Position numbers and translations under genes: made by a program. From NCBI GenBank assembly GCA_910587635.1, contig CAJUNB010000006.1, positions 12,559 to 76,558 on the forward strand: a stretch of DNA of 64,000 nt, given 5' to 3'. Under the pieces are notes generated by a model, which was not told where the DNA came from, did no database searches, and saw only the letters and a list, made by a program, of their open reading frames with translations. The DNA is from an uncultured Lachnospiraceae bacterium. GTDB taxonomy: Bacteria > Bacillota > Clostridia > Lachnospirales > Lachnospiraceae. Below are positions 34,709 through 44,206 of the stretch, one piece after another (the stretch's first letter is position 1; each line of letters begins with the position of its first letter).

Positions 34709-36085
34709 TTACTCCGGCCATTGTACTTCCGTAATATCTGGATAACGTTCTATAATTGCCGTTTCAAAATTTACCTTTGCTTTCTCATAATCTACATTGC
34801 CTTGTAAATAATCGCTGAAAGAGTTCTGAATCAGTTCCACACACCCCTGATCATATGAGGAAAGCGGAGCGATCTTTATATTTTCTGCTACCGGTGCAAA
34901 ATATGTAAACGGATTCTCGCCGCCAAGAAATTCCGATGAAAACGCATCATTCCCTGCCGCTTTCTGCATACCGCTTGTGGTATTGGTAAACTCTGCATAA
35001 TCTTTGGACATTTTCATCAGATTGTCTTTATTTGCAGTTACCGCAAGAATAATTTCTTTTACATGTTCCGGATTGTCCGTACCTGTACATGCATGTACAT
35101 AGGAGCCTCCCCAGTTATATTCCTGAGGCGGATTGGTAACGGCCCATACGCCGTCTCCGCCATCCCAGTTCGGCTTCAGTGTAAAATCAATTCCCCATGC
35201 CGGGAAAAGAAAGGCAAATACTTTGGATTCAGAACCCATTGCCTTATTCCAGTCGTCATTCCACTGTCCCTTTACGGTTTTATCCAGATAGCCCGCATCC
35301 AGCCATTCTTTTGAATCATTTACCCAGTCCATTATTTTCTGATCGACTTTAATTACCGTCTCTCCCGGCGTTACCCAGGACTCTTCTATACTGTTACCAT
35401 AGAGACGGAATGTATCTGCATAGGAAGCAAATGTATAATATCCCTTTGCTTTCAGCTCCGCTGCAGTCGCTTTCATCGTATCCCAATCTTTTACCTTTTC
35501 TCCCACGGCTGCCGGATCATCCGTACCAAATACATCCATGGCAATGTCTCTACGGTATACCAAAAGTCCCGGACAGCATTGCCATGTGGAACCTCTCTGT
35601 ACCCCTTCTGCATCAGAAGCCGTCGTCTTTGTAAAATCATATTGATCCGCCAGATCTGTCTCCGGATCAATACCAAGATCGGTGAGGGGCATCGCAACAT
35701 CCGCCTCTGCATCCGTATATTTATATACATAATCCGTTTCCGACAGGAAAATATCCACTTTGTCGTCTGCAGCGGCGCTTCCCTGATTCATCAACGCCTC
35801 ATCCAGCTTCTGCTGATAGACGCCGTCCTGGTTCGGATTGATAATCCAGTGAATTTCCGTCCCGTCCTTCAGCTTTGTTACCGTTCCATCCGACGAAGTC
35901 TCCGCCACTTCTGAATATACCGCCTCCACACGCTGCTGAAACTCGTTATTCCACGAATAAATATTGATAACTTTTCCTTCCTCTGTACTGGCTGCTCCTC
36001 CGTCTGCCGTGGAACTTCCACAGCCGGCCAAGATTCCGGCAAACATACTTGCAGTAAGCAGAACAGCAATTAATTTCTTTTTCAT
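34709..36085 (-). CDS. Sugar-binding lipoprotein of the beta-glucoside importer
   Basis: The start at 36085 (MKKKLIAVLLTASMFAGILAG) follows ACAGGAGGTAAGAAAG. The 458-residue product has a lipobox (GILAGCGSS) and a large solute-binding body (NIYSWNNEFQQRVEAVY, WQCCPGLLVYRRDIAMDVFG, FLFPAWGIDFTLKPNWDGGDGVW). It is the first gene of the importer-GH3 operon and diverges from the two GH94 genes. A cellobiose- or laminaribiose-type ligand is inferred from those enzymes only. Confidence 0.92.
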   Translation of the reverse strand: MKKKLIAVLLTASMFAGILAGCGSSTADGGAASTEEGKVINIYSWNNEFQQRVEAVYSEVAETSSDGTVTKLKDGTEIHWIINPNQDGVYQQKLDEALMNQGSAAADDKVDIFLSETDYVYKYTDAEADVAMPLTDLGIDPETDLADQYDFTKTTASDAEGVQRGSTWQCCPGLLVYRRDIAMDVFGTDDPAAVGEKVKDWDTMKATAAELKAKGYYTFASYADTFRLYGNSIEESWVTPGETVIKVDQKIMDWVNDSKEWLDAGYLDKTVKGQWNDDWNKAMGSESKVFAFLFPAWGIDFTLKPNWDGGDGVWAVTNPPQEYNWGGSYVHACTGTDNPEHVKEIILAVTANKDNLMKMSKDYAEFTNTTSGMQKAAGNDAFSSEFLGGENPFTYFAPVAENIKIAPLSSYDQGCVELIQNSFSDYLQGNVDYEKAKVNFETAIIERYPDITEVQWPE

Positions 36086-36187
36086 CTTTCTTACCTCCTG
36101 TAATTGTATTTTTCTATATGCTCTTTCCCTCACGGTTGTTTTGTAGTATAGCGTAGTTATTTTTTCTGATATATTATAATTTCCAAA

Positions 36188-36240
36188 AAAATATCAAAAT
36201 CATGACCCATTTTGAATTTGATGTCATGATTCTGATATTT
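36188..36240. promoter_or_regulatory. Long inverted repeat between the divergent beta-glucoside operons
   Basis: AAATATCAAAATCATGAC (36188-36206) and GTCATGATTCTGATATTT (36223-36240) form arms with one mismatch around about 16 bases. A TATAAT box for the plus-strand GH94 genes lies at 36279-36284. The repeat is midway between the binding-protein gene and the GH94 gene and could be the common operator of both operons. Confidence 0.5.
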
Positions 36241-36314
36241 TTTATCTGTTTCTTATTTTTGTAAACGGGCGCCTCCTATATAATACACGTAAAAGACGAA
36301 AGGAGACAATATTC

Positions 36315-39014
36315 ATGAAACAACTGTCGTTTACTGACGAACATGGCAGTTTTACAATGGAAAATCCAGAGGACACAAGTTATCTTTATTTTCCTCTTGC
36401 TTCCGAGTCCGGGCTGAAAAGTTCTGTTACGCCAAATCTCGGCGGTGACTCTAAAATAAACCAGGACAGTTTTTTGCTGGAGCCTGTCAGCTCAGAAAAT
36501 CTGCACAATAACCGCTCCTGCCGTAATTTCTGGTGCGTTATAGATGGCGTCGGTGTGTATTCCGCCGCAGGCGTTTCTCCGCAGCAGGAAGCGGCGAAAT
36601 TTTCCGGAGAGCAGGACAAAAGCCGGCTCACCGCCGGTTTTATGTGGCATACACTAGAGCGCGCCTCTCAGATTCTCCGGCTCCGTTCCACCGTAACTTC
36701 TTTTATTCCGGAAAATGATACCGTGGAAATCATGCATGTTGTGATTCAGAACATTTCCGATTCTCCTCAGACCATGACAGCCTGGGCGGCTGTCCCCATC
36801 TACGGCCGGAGCGCGGACAATATACGAGACCACCGTCATGTAACGTCTCTCCTCCATCGGATACGGACCGCCGAAAACGGCGTCCTGGTATGCCCCACCA
36901 TGTCTTTTAATGAAAAAGGGCACCGGAGGAACCGGCAAATCTACTATGTAATGGGCTGCAGCGGTAAAGGAGATGCCCCTGAACGTTTCTATCCCACCGT
37001 AGAAGACTTTATCGGAGAAGGGGGCAGCTACACCCATCCCCGCGCCGTATATGAACAGGCCGACGGATACCCCTGCGGCCATACAGATGCAGGCAAAGAA
37101 GCCATGGGCGCTTTCCGATTCTCCAAAATTACTCTCGCCCCGGATGAAAAAGCGGACTATATTGTCCTTTTGGGCGTGGAAGAAGACAGGAAAGATATTC
37201 AGAAAATTTTTCAAAAATACAATACTTCCCACAAAATTTCCCATGCGCTGAATCAGACCAGAACATACTGGCAGCGCCTGGTCAACGTAGCGTTTCATAC
37301 ACAGGATAAGGATTTCGACCGCCTGATGAAATGGATTAGCTTCCAGCCCTTCCTCCGCCGTCTCTTTGGCTGCTCTTTCCTCCCCTATCACGATTATGGA
37401 CGGGGCGGACGGGGCTGGCGTGATCTCTGGCAGGACTGTCTTTCCCTTCTCTTTATGGATCCTCAAAATGTAGGAGAAATGATCGCCAAAAACTTTGGCG
37501 GCGTCCGTATCGACGGAACCAACGCCACCATCATCGGAGAAGGAGACGGGAATTTTATCGCAGACCGCAACGGCATCGCCCGGGTCTGGATGGACCACGC
37601 CCTCTGGCCTCTGAAAACCACCAAACTCTATATAGACCAGACCGGAGATATCGAAATTCTAAACAGACAGGTTCCCTATTTCAAAGACAGACAAATCATG
37701 CGGGGCACCCAGTTCGACTCCCTCTGGAATGAAGAATACGGAAGCCGGCAGAAATCTTCCCTCCAGACCGTCTATATGGGCAGTATTCTGGAACACCTTA
37801 TCATCCAGCAGCTCACCGCCTTTTATGAAGTCGGAGAACATAACGTCTGCCGCCTGCGGGATGCAGACTGGAATGATGCCTTGGATATGGCGTCGCAGCG
37901 GGGAGAAAGCGTGGCTTTTACCTGTGCCTATGCCGATAATCTGACGGAACTTGCCCACCTGATTCTGCTTCTGGACAGCTTTCATCCGGATCAACCGATA
38001 CAGCTTCTGGAGGAAATCGGCATTTTGCTCAACGCAGATTCTGATCTTTTTCATAACGCCTCCCAAAAAGAGGAACTGTTACAGGAATATACATACCGGT
38101 GTCGGCACAATATCAGCGGCAGGCAGACTGCATTTTCTCCCGCTTTCCTCGCCGACAATCTGAGCCGGAAAGCCGCCTGGCTCACCAAATATGTGAGAAG
38201 CCGGGAATGGATAGAAGGTACGGAGGAAGAAGGCTGGTTCAACAGCTATTATGACAACCACGGACAGGCTGTAGAAGGTTTCTTCCCGGATCATGTCCGT
38301 ATGATGCTGACCGGACAGGTCTTCGCCATTATGGGCCATGTAGCCACGGATACGCAAATCCAAAAAATAACCAAAAGCGCAGATCATTATCTCTATGACC
38401 AAAGGAGTGGCGGCTACCGACTGAATACGGATTTCCATGAATTAAAATTGGATATGGGCCGTATGTTTGGATTTGCCTATGGAGAAAAGGAAAACGGCGC
38501 CGTCTTCTCCCATATGACCGTTATGTACGCCAATGCACTCTACCATCGGGGATTTGTCCGGGAAGGATGGAAAGCGCTGAAGACACTGGCCGACACCGCC
38601 CTGGATTTTTCCACGAGCCGCATATATCCCGGCATTCCGGAATATTTCCGTTCTGATGGCCGGGGCATGTATCCCTATCTGACAGGAGCAGCCAGCTGGT
38701 ACCTGATGACAATGATCACGGAAGTATTCGGCGTTCGCGGCGCCGCCGGGGACCTTATCTTTTATCCGAAGCTTCTGGCCGAGCAGTTCACCTGCGAAGG
38801 AACGGCCTCCATTTCCGTCACCTTTGCCGGAAAACGATTGCAGGTCACCTACAGAAACGAAAACAGAAAAGATTTCGGCGCATATACTGTGGCCTCCGCG
38901 CAATGCGGCAGCATAGAGCTTACTATTATCGAAAACGCCTATGCCGTGCTTCCCCGCCGCATACTCAACGCACTTTCAAACGAAACGCATCAGATCATAG
39001 TTACGCTATTTTAA
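36315..39014 (+). CDS. GH94 glycoside phosphorylase (laminaribiose-phosphorylase-like)
   Basis: This 899-residue protein has the GH94 layout: N-terminal beta-sandwich (DTSYLYFPLASESGLKSSVTP, RNFWCVIDGVGVYSAAGVSP), helical linker and (alpha/alpha)6 barrel with GRGGRGWRDLWQDCLSLLF. The general acid lies in RDADWNDALDMA. It would split a beta-glucosidic bond with phosphate to give glucose 1-phosphate. The length of about 900 residues and the SYLYFPLA type N-terminus differ from cellobiose phosphorylase and fit laminaribiose phosphorylase-like members better, but this subtype is tentative. The start follows GAAAGGAGACAA. The second GH94 gene begins 24 bases later. Confidence 0.85.
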   Translation: MKQLSFTDEHGSFTMENPEDTSYLYFPLASESGLKSSVTPNLGGDSKINQDSFLLEPVSSENLHNNRSCRNFWCVIDGVGVYSAAGVSPQQEAAKFSGEQDKSRLTAGFMWHTLERASQILRLRSTVTSFIPENDTVEIMHVVIQNISDSPQTMTAWAAVPIYGRSADNIRDHRHVTSLLHRIRTAENGVLVCPTMSFNEKGHRRNRQIYYVMGCSGKGDAPERFYPTVEDFIGEGGSYTHPRAVYEQADGYPCGHTDAGKEAMGAFRFSKITLAPDEKADYIVLLGVEEDRKDIQKIFQKYNTSHKISHALNQTRTYWQRLVNVAFHTQDKDFDRLMKWISFQPFLRRLFGCSFLPYHDYGRGGRGWRDLWQDCLSLLFMDPQNVGEMIAKNFGGVRIDGTNATIIGEGDGNFIADRNGIARVWMDHALWPLKTTKLYIDQTGDIEILNRQVPYFKDRQIMRGTQFDSLWNEEYGSRQKSSLQTVYMGSILEHLIIQQLTAFYEVGEHNVCRLRDADWNDALDMASQRGESVAFTCAYADNLTELAHLILLLDSFHPDQPIQLLEEIGILLNADSDLFHNASQKEELLQEYTYRCRHNISGRQTAFSPAFLADNLSRKAAWLTKYVRSREWIEGTEEEGWFNSYYDNHGQAVEGFFPDHVRMMLTGQVFAIMGHVATDTQIQKITKSADHYLYDQRSGGYRLNTDFHELKLDMGRMFGFAYGEKENGAVFSHMTVMYANALYHRGFVREGWKALKTLADTALDFSTSRIYPGIPEYFRSDGRGMYPYLTGAASWYLMTMITEVFGVRGAAGDLIFYPKLLAEQFTCEGTASISVTFAGKRLQVTYRNENRKDFGAYTVASAQCGSIELTIIENAYAVLPRRILNALSNETHQIIVTLF

Positions 39015-39037
39015 AAAAACAGGAAAGGTATATCGAT

Positions 39038-41449
39038 ATGAAATATGGATATTTTGACGACAAAAATCGGGAGTATGTGATCGATCGGCCGGATACGCCC
39101 GCTCCCTGGGTAAATTATCTGGGTTCCCCGGAATACGGCGCAATCATTTCCAACAACGCCGGCGGATACAGCTTTGTAAAATCCGGAGCAAACGGACGCA
39201 TTCTTCGGTATATTTTCAATCATTTCGACCAGCCCGGACGTTATCTGTATATCAAGGATAATGAATCCGAAGATTACTGGTCCGCCTCATGGCAGCCGGT
39301 GGGAAAGCCACTGGAGCTTTATCGGAATGAATGCCGCCACGGTATCGGTTATACGAAAATGATTGCCGACTACAGCGGTATCCGTTCCGAAGCGCTTTAC
39401 TATGTCCCTCTGGGAAAATCCCATGAGGTCTGGTCTCTTTCTGTCACAAACCGCTCAGACAGAGAAAGAGAACTCACCCTCACCGGCTACGGCGAATTTA
39501 CAAATCACAACAATTATGAACAGGACCAGGTTAATCTGCAATACTCCCTTTTCATTACCCGGACATTGTATGAAGGAAACCGCATCATGCAGCAAATCCA
39601 CGGCAATCTGGATGCCCTCCCGTCCAAGGAAGAGGTGGACGGTAAAAATGTAACCGAACGTTTCTTTGGCCTTGCCGGAGCCCCGGTTTCTTCCTACTGC
39701 GGAGATAAATCCCTCTTTCTGGGTGCCTATCGCGGATACGGGAATCCCGTCGGCATCACATCCGGGGATCTTGGAAATACTGTCAGCTACAATGAAAATT
39801 CCTGTGGAGCCCTCTCCTGCCGGATCTCCTTGCAGCCGGGTGAAACAAAGACCGTCGTCTTTCTCCTGGGGATGAAATCCTCTTCTGAGGCGGAGGAACT
39901 GATCTGCTCCTATCATACTCCCCACAGAGCGGTAGAGGAAGAACTGGCTGTTTTGAAAAACGACTGGAATAAAAAACTGGAAAATCTGAAAGTGAATACC
40001 CCCAGCCAGGAATTTAATACCATGGTCAATACCTGGAACGCCTATAACTGTTTTATAACCTTTCTCTGGTCCCGGGCCGCTTCCTTTATCTACTGTGGAC
40101 TGCGCAACGGATACGGTTATCGGGATACGGTACAGGATATTCAGGGAATTATCCACCTGGCGCCGGATATGGCCGCCGATAAAATCCGCTTTATGCTTTC
40201 TGCACAGGTAAATCACGGCGGAGGACTTCCCCTTGTAAAATTTACGCACAATCCGGGGCAGGAAGACACGCCTGACGACGCCTCCTATGTACAGGAGACC
40301 GGACATCCGGCTTACCGCGCAGACGATGCCCTCTGGCTTTTCCCCACCGTCTATAAATATATCGCCGAGACCGGAAATACTGCCTTCCTGGACGAAATCA
40401 TTCCCTTTGCCAATGCGGAACAGGGAAGCGTCTATGAGCATCTGCAGCGGGCCATCCGTTTTTCTCTGACCCACCTGGGCCCCCACGGCATGCCGGCAGG
40501 ATTATATGCGGACTGGAATGACTGTCTCCGCCTCGGCGCAGCCGGCGAGTCCTCTTTCGTTGCCATGCAGTTCTATTATGCGCTGGTCATCATGAAAGAA
40601 TTTGCCGGTCATAAACAGGACGCCGATTATCTCCAATACCTGGAGGAAACACTGCCTAAAACCCGGGAGCTCATACAGAAGCTGTGCTGGGACAACGATC
40701 GCTTCATTCGGGGCTATACGGAAACCGGTGAGCGGATTGGAGCTTCCAAAGCTCCCGAAGCAAATATGTGGCTGAATCCCCAGAGCTGGGCCGTTATCAG
40801 CAGCCTTGCCACAAAGGAGCAGGCAGAAGCCGCTCTGGATAATGTTTTTGCACGGTTGAATACAGCCTATGGCGCGGTTCTGATGGATCCCCCTTATCAT
40901 GCCCACGCTTTTGACGGCGCTCTCACAGTCATTTACAATCAGGGCACAAAGGAAAATGCCGGTATCTTTTCCCAGTCTCAGGGCTGGCTGATTCTCGCGG
41001 AGGCTCTGTGCGGTCACGGCGACCGCGCCTTTACCTATTTCATGGAAAACGCCCCCTCCGCCCAGAATGACCGGGCCGAAATCCGCTGTCTGGAGCCCTA
41101 TTGCTACGGACAGTTCACGGAAGGAAAAGCAAGCCGACACTTTGGCCGTTCTCATGTACATTGGCTGACCGGAACCGCTTCCACGGTAATGGTTGGATGC
41201 GTAGAAGGCATTCTGGGAATCCGTCCTGACCTGAAAGGGATACGAATTGCACCTTCCATTCCCCGAAGCTGGAAGCATTTGGAAATCGACAAAAATTTCC
41301 GGGGCAGACATCTCCACATCCTTGTGGAAAACCCGGAAGAAAAAGAGACGGGATATACCCGGCTCCTATTAAACGGAATAGAGCTTTCCGACAATTATAT
41401 ACCGGAAGAATTTCTGAAAGAGGAGAATCAGATTTTGCTCATCCTTTAA
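39038..41449 (+). CDS. GH94 cellobiose-phosphorylase-like enzyme
   Basis: The start at 39038 (MKYGYFDDKNREYVIDRPDTP) follows CAGGAAAGG; the frame is open upstream over the end of the first GH94 gene but that part is not coding in this frame. At 803 residues it has the size of cellobiose phosphorylase. It shows PWVNYLGSPEYGAIISNNAGGYSF in its N-terminus, GYRDTVQDIQGIIHL, and the catalytic Asp in YADWNDCLRLG. Cellobiose phosphorylase makes glucose 1-phosphate and glucose. With the first GH94 enzyme it allows energy-saving use of two kinds of beta-glucoside. Confidence 0.9.
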   Translation: MKYGYFDDKNREYVIDRPDTPAPWVNYLGSPEYGAIISNNAGGYSFVKSGANGRILRYIFNHFDQPGRYLYIKDNESEDYWSASWQPVGKPLELYRNECRHGIGYTKMIADYSGIRSEALYYVPLGKSHEVWSLSVTNRSDRERELTLTGYGEFTNHNNYEQDQVNLQYSLFITRTLYEGNRIMQQIHGNLDALPSKEEVDGKNVTERFFGLAGAPVSSYCGDKSLFLGAYRGYGNPVGITSGDLGNTVSYNENSCGALSCRISLQPGETKTVVFLLGMKSSSEAEELICSYHTPHRAVEEELAVLKNDWNKKLENLKVNTPSQEFNTMVNTWNAYNCFITFLWSRAASFIYCGLRNGYGYRDTVQDIQGIIHLAPDMAADKIRFMLSAQVNHGGGLPLVKFTHNPGQEDTPDDASYVQETGHPAYRADDALWLFPTVYKYIAETGNTAFLDEIIPFANAEQGSVYEHLQRAIRFSLTHLGPHGMPAGLYADWNDCLRLGAAGESSFVAMQFYYALVIMKEFAGHKQDADYLQYLEETLPKTRELIQKLCWDNDRFIRGYTETGERIGASKAPEANMWLNPQSWAVISSLATKEQAEAALDNVFARLNTAYGAVLMDPPYHAHAFDGALTVIYNQGTKENAGIFSQSQGWLILAEALCGHGDRAFTYFMENAPSAQNDRAEIRCLEPYCYGQFTEGKASRHFGRSHVHWLTGTASTVMVGCVEGILGIRPDLKGIRIAPSIPRSWKHLEIDKNFRGRHLHILVENPEEKETGYTRLLLNGIELSDNYIPEEFLKEENQILLIL

Positions 41450-41492
41450 ACATTTTTGAAAAATTCATTCCTCCTTACATATTTTTTTCGGC

Positions 41493-41550
41493 AAAACATC
41501 CCCTCAGAGGGTTCTCTGTTACAGAACCATAAAACTCTGGGGGGATGTTT
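41493..41550. terminator. Bidirectional terminator hairpin after the GH94 genes
   Basis: AAACATCCCC-CAGAG-GGTTCT pairs with AGAACC-CTCTG-GGGGATGTTT around a small loop, giving a long stem with internal bulges. T-rich runs follow on the minus strand. It separates the GH94 genes from the convergent AraC gene. Confidence 0.75.
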
Positions 41551-41599
41551 CCCGTATGCGTACCTGTTCTCGTCTATGACGGACAATTTTTTATACAAC

Positions 41600-42373
41600 T
41601 TATGTATGTTCCCGATCCGAAGGCAACTCCGTATTCCACTGGATCATATAATTCTCATCCTGATATTTTTTCGGCGTCATGCCCACGGATTCCCGAAACT
41701 GCTGGATGAAATGACTCTGGGAAGAAAAAGAAAGACGATTGGCAATCTCGATCATGGAATAGTCGCTGAACCGCAGCAGATTTTTCGCAATTTCTATCTT
41801 CTGCGCCCGTATATATGCACTCACGGAAATACCGGTTTCCTTTTTAAACAACCGGGAAAGGTAGCCCGCCGATACGCCAAATTCTTCCGCCAGATCTTCT
41901 ATCGTTATACGTTCCTTTATGTGCGCATATATATACTCCTTGCAGGCATTGATATGTTTGGAATTTGTATCTTTTCTGAGATATCTGCGCATTTTTTCCG
42001 CATAATCTATCACCATCGTATCATGCAGCTTCTGTACCTCTTCTATCGTATGGATATCGTCCAGCTTCTGAATATAAAAATCGCTCAGCCGAAACACCTG
42101 TTCCAGCTCCATCCCTTTTTCTCTGCACACCCGCGTAATCATTGCCGTCGTAATAACAAAATGGTATTTCAGATTGGTAACGGGATTCCGGGAAAGAACT
42201 CCCACACCTTCGCTATCCAAAAATTTTTCCATCTCACAGTTTTTCTTAACCGCATCCACATCTCCGTTTGCCACAGCCCGGTAAAACAAAAATTCCTCCG
42301 ACGGTTTTCTGTGCGCCATCTCATCTCCGTCATTTCCGGCTTCAAACCGCAGCCATTCATCCCGATAGTTCAT
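41600..42373 (-). CDS. AraC-family transcriptional regulator
   Basis: The start at 42373 (MNYRDEWLRFEAG) is 8 bases from AAGGAG; a GTG two codons earlier is too close to it. The 257-residue product has a helical N-terminal domain (FLFYRAVANGDVDAVKKN, GVLSRNPVTNLKYHFVITTAMITRVC) and a C-terminal double HTH (ITIEDLAEEFGVSAGYLSRLFKKETG and MIEIANRLSFSSQSHFIQQFRESVGMTPKKY). It lies 2 bases after the acetyltransferase gene. Targets are unknown; the convergent GH94 genes and the sugar operon upstream are both candidates. Confidence 0.9.
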   Translation of the reverse strand: MNYRDEWLRFEAGNDGDEMAHRKPSEEFLFYRAVANGDVDAVKKNCEMEKFLDSEGVGVLSRNPVTNLKYHFVITTAMITRVCREKGMELEQVFRLSDFYIQKLDDIHTIEEVQKLHDTMVIDYAEKMRRYLRKDTNSKHINACKEYIYAHIKERITIEDLAEEFGVSAGYLSRLFKKETGISVSAYIRAQKIEIAKNLLRFSDYSMIEIANRLSFSSQSHFIQQFRESVGMTPKKYQDENYMIQWNTELPSDREHT

Positions 42374-42375
42374 CC

Positions 42376-43008
42376 TCACTGCTCCTTCGTCAGACGCAAA
42401 ATCTCTTCCCAGGCTTCCTCATCGATCTCTTCGCTGCCAAACAGCTTTCTCTTATCCTCATCTGTGATTTTTCGGATGAGGCGGCAGGGATTTCCTGCCG
42501 CCTCATACCAGTCGGGAATGTCTTTTGTCACCACACTGCCCGCGCCGATCACTACGTTATTGCCGATATGGACGCCCGGACAGATCACTGCATTTCCTCC
42601 AATCCAGACATTGTCTCCAATGGTCACTTCCTTTCCATATTCGTAACTGGAATTGCGGCTCACCGGATGCAGAGGATGCCCCGCCGTATAGATCGCCACA
42701 TTCGGAGCCATCTGGCAGTTATCTCCTATCTTCACTTTTGCCACATCCAATATCGTACAGTTGTAATTGGCAAAAAAATTCTTTCCCACTTCAATATGCT
42801 TCCCATAGTCGCAATAAAAAGGCGGGTTGACCATCGCGTCTTCCGATTTGCCAAACAAATCCTTTACCGCTTCCTGGATTCCTTCCAGATCAGACCGGTC
42901 CATAACATTTAATTTTTGCAATTTCCTTCTGCACACTTGCATTTCTTTCCAAACGCTGTCGTCTGCAATGTATGCCATCTGGGCGTCTCTGCGCTGCTTG
43001 TTTGTCAT
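42376..43008 (-). CDS. Sugar O-acetyltransferase, maltose/galactoside acetyltransferase type
   Basis: This 210-residue protein has the N-terminal helical Maa region (RRDAQMAYIADDSVWKEMQVCRR) and a left-handed beta-helix of hexapeptide repeats. The catalytic His is in YTAGHPLHPV, and the end includes GAGSVVTKDIPDW and GNPCRLIRKI. It moves acetyl from acetyl-CoA to a sugar hydroxyl. The start follows CTAAGGAGAAACGCC. It lies 50 bases after the HNH-like gene and may belong to the same transcript. Confidence 0.93.
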   Translation of the reverse strand: MTNKQRRDAQMAYIADDSVWKEMQVCRRKLQKLNVMDRSDLEGIQEAVKDLFGKSEDAMVNPPFYCDYGKHIEVGKNFFANYNCTILDVAKVKIGDNCQMAPNVAIYTAGHPLHPVSRNSSYEYGKEVTIGDNVWIGGNAVICPGVHIGNNVVIGAGSVVTKDIPDWYEAAGNPCRLIRKITDEDKRKLFGSEEIDEEAWEEILRLTKEQ

Positions 43009-43058
43009 TGGCGTTTCTCCTTAGATATATCATGGATTGTATTATACCATATTTATCC

Positions 43059-44192
43059 TCAACGGACAAATCCCTCCTCCTGCACGCCGATCAGCCTACA
43101 CAGAAACTCTTCATAATCATACTCTTTCTGATTCTGCCAATCGCATACGAACCCGTCCATATGCTTCACGGCGCCAACCGGTATATTGGAAGCCAAGTGC
43201 ACAATCGCCGGCTGTTTTATCCCATACAGATAGACATATCCGATATAGTCATTTCGCTGTCTGATACAAAGCACTATATGAAGCTGTTCTCCGAAAAGCT
43301 TCTGATATTTCAGCTTTTCAAAAATCTGCAAAGCGTTATTGTCATCGGAAAGAGCCACATACTCGCCGATTCCCTCTCCGGTGACAATGGCTTCTCTGAT
43401 GCCGTCAAACCAGTCCTCCAGCATCCTATCCCTGCCATTGACGTATGCCGCCACATTAAATGCGATTTTGGCCATCACTCTGCAATAATCCACAGGCTTC
43501 AATGCCTGCCGCAGCTCACACCACACTTGCTCCCTGACAACATTTCCGCTGCTCTCTTCCTGCAGATTTTTGTCTGTTGCAAAACGCTTGATCATACTTT
43601 CCACAATCGTCTTTGCACGCTCTGTTTCCTCCCGGTCATTCAGTCCCAGATACCATTTATTTCCATACCATCCGAGAATCGCCCGTTCTTCGTCTATCTG
43701 CCTGCTTTTGATGACTGTGGAATGCCCGTTATATTCTCTTATTTTCTGCAAAAAGAGCTGTTTCTGTTCTTCCTGGCAATGCACGTAATCCCCATCCAGA
43801 CTCATCTGGACAGGGATTTTTCCGTCTGCTTTATTCCTAACCAGAGGCAGCTCTATCTGACTGATCAGCTTTGGCGCCCCGTAATCAATATATCCCAGCC
43901 GCGCCTTTCCGTCTTTCATCTTTTGCACACAGATCAGCTTGTGACCGCTCTTCTTCCGATTCTGGCTTCCTCTCTTTCCCGGCCCATAGAACATCCTGTT
44001 CAGGGCAAGAATCGAATGCTGAGATACATGAAATTCCATCGGAGAAAACAGTTCATTGATCTCATCGCATACCGCCCCTTTTGGCAGCTTTTGCATACCG
44101 CCGATAAACGCTGGAATAATATGCTCCCTTTTTTCAAACGTACCATCTGCTCTTTTTCCGTACATACAATACGGCTTGATTTCATTTTCCAT
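43059..44192 (-). CDS. HNH-5-like protein of unknown function at the end of a sugar operon
   Basis: The 377-residue product begins with a short segment resembling an HNH_5-type nuclease: KPYCMYGKR, then KREHIIPAFIGGMQKLPKG. The E-H-I-I-P-x-F-x-G-G pattern is the family hallmark, although only one of the usual paired cysteines is visible before it. The remaining 330 residues show no family I recognise; they contain GWYGNKWYLGLNDREE and AKIAFNVAAYVNGRDRMLEDW. The start follows AGAGGAAATTCTC, 14 bases after the ROK kinase. A stand-alone endonuclease or a structural use of the fold are both open. Confidence 0.6.
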   Translation of the reverse strand: MENEIKPYCMYGKRADGTFEKREHIIPAFIGGMQKLPKGAVCDEINELFSPMEFHVSQHSILALNRMFYGPGKRGSQNRKKSGHKLICVQKMKDGKARLGYIDYGAPKLISQIELPLVRNKADGKIPVQMSLDGDYVHCQEEQKQLFLQKIREYNGHSTVIKSRQIDEERAILGWYGNKWYLGLNDREETERAKTIVESMIKRFATDKNLQEESSGNVVREQVWCELRQALKPVDYCRVMAKIAFNVAAYVNGRDRMLEDWFDGIREAIVTGEGIGEYVALSDDNNALQIFEKLKYQKLFGEQLHIVLCIRQRNDYIGYVYLYGIKQPAIVHLASNIPVGAVKHMDGFVCDWQNQKEYDYEEFLCRLIGVQEEGFVR

Positions 44193-44206
44193 AGAGAATT
44201 TCCTCT

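Noticed and set aside
41456..42646. 396-codon plus-strand frame
   Set aside because: It is antisense to a clear AraC gene and part of an acetyltransferase gene and has no family features.
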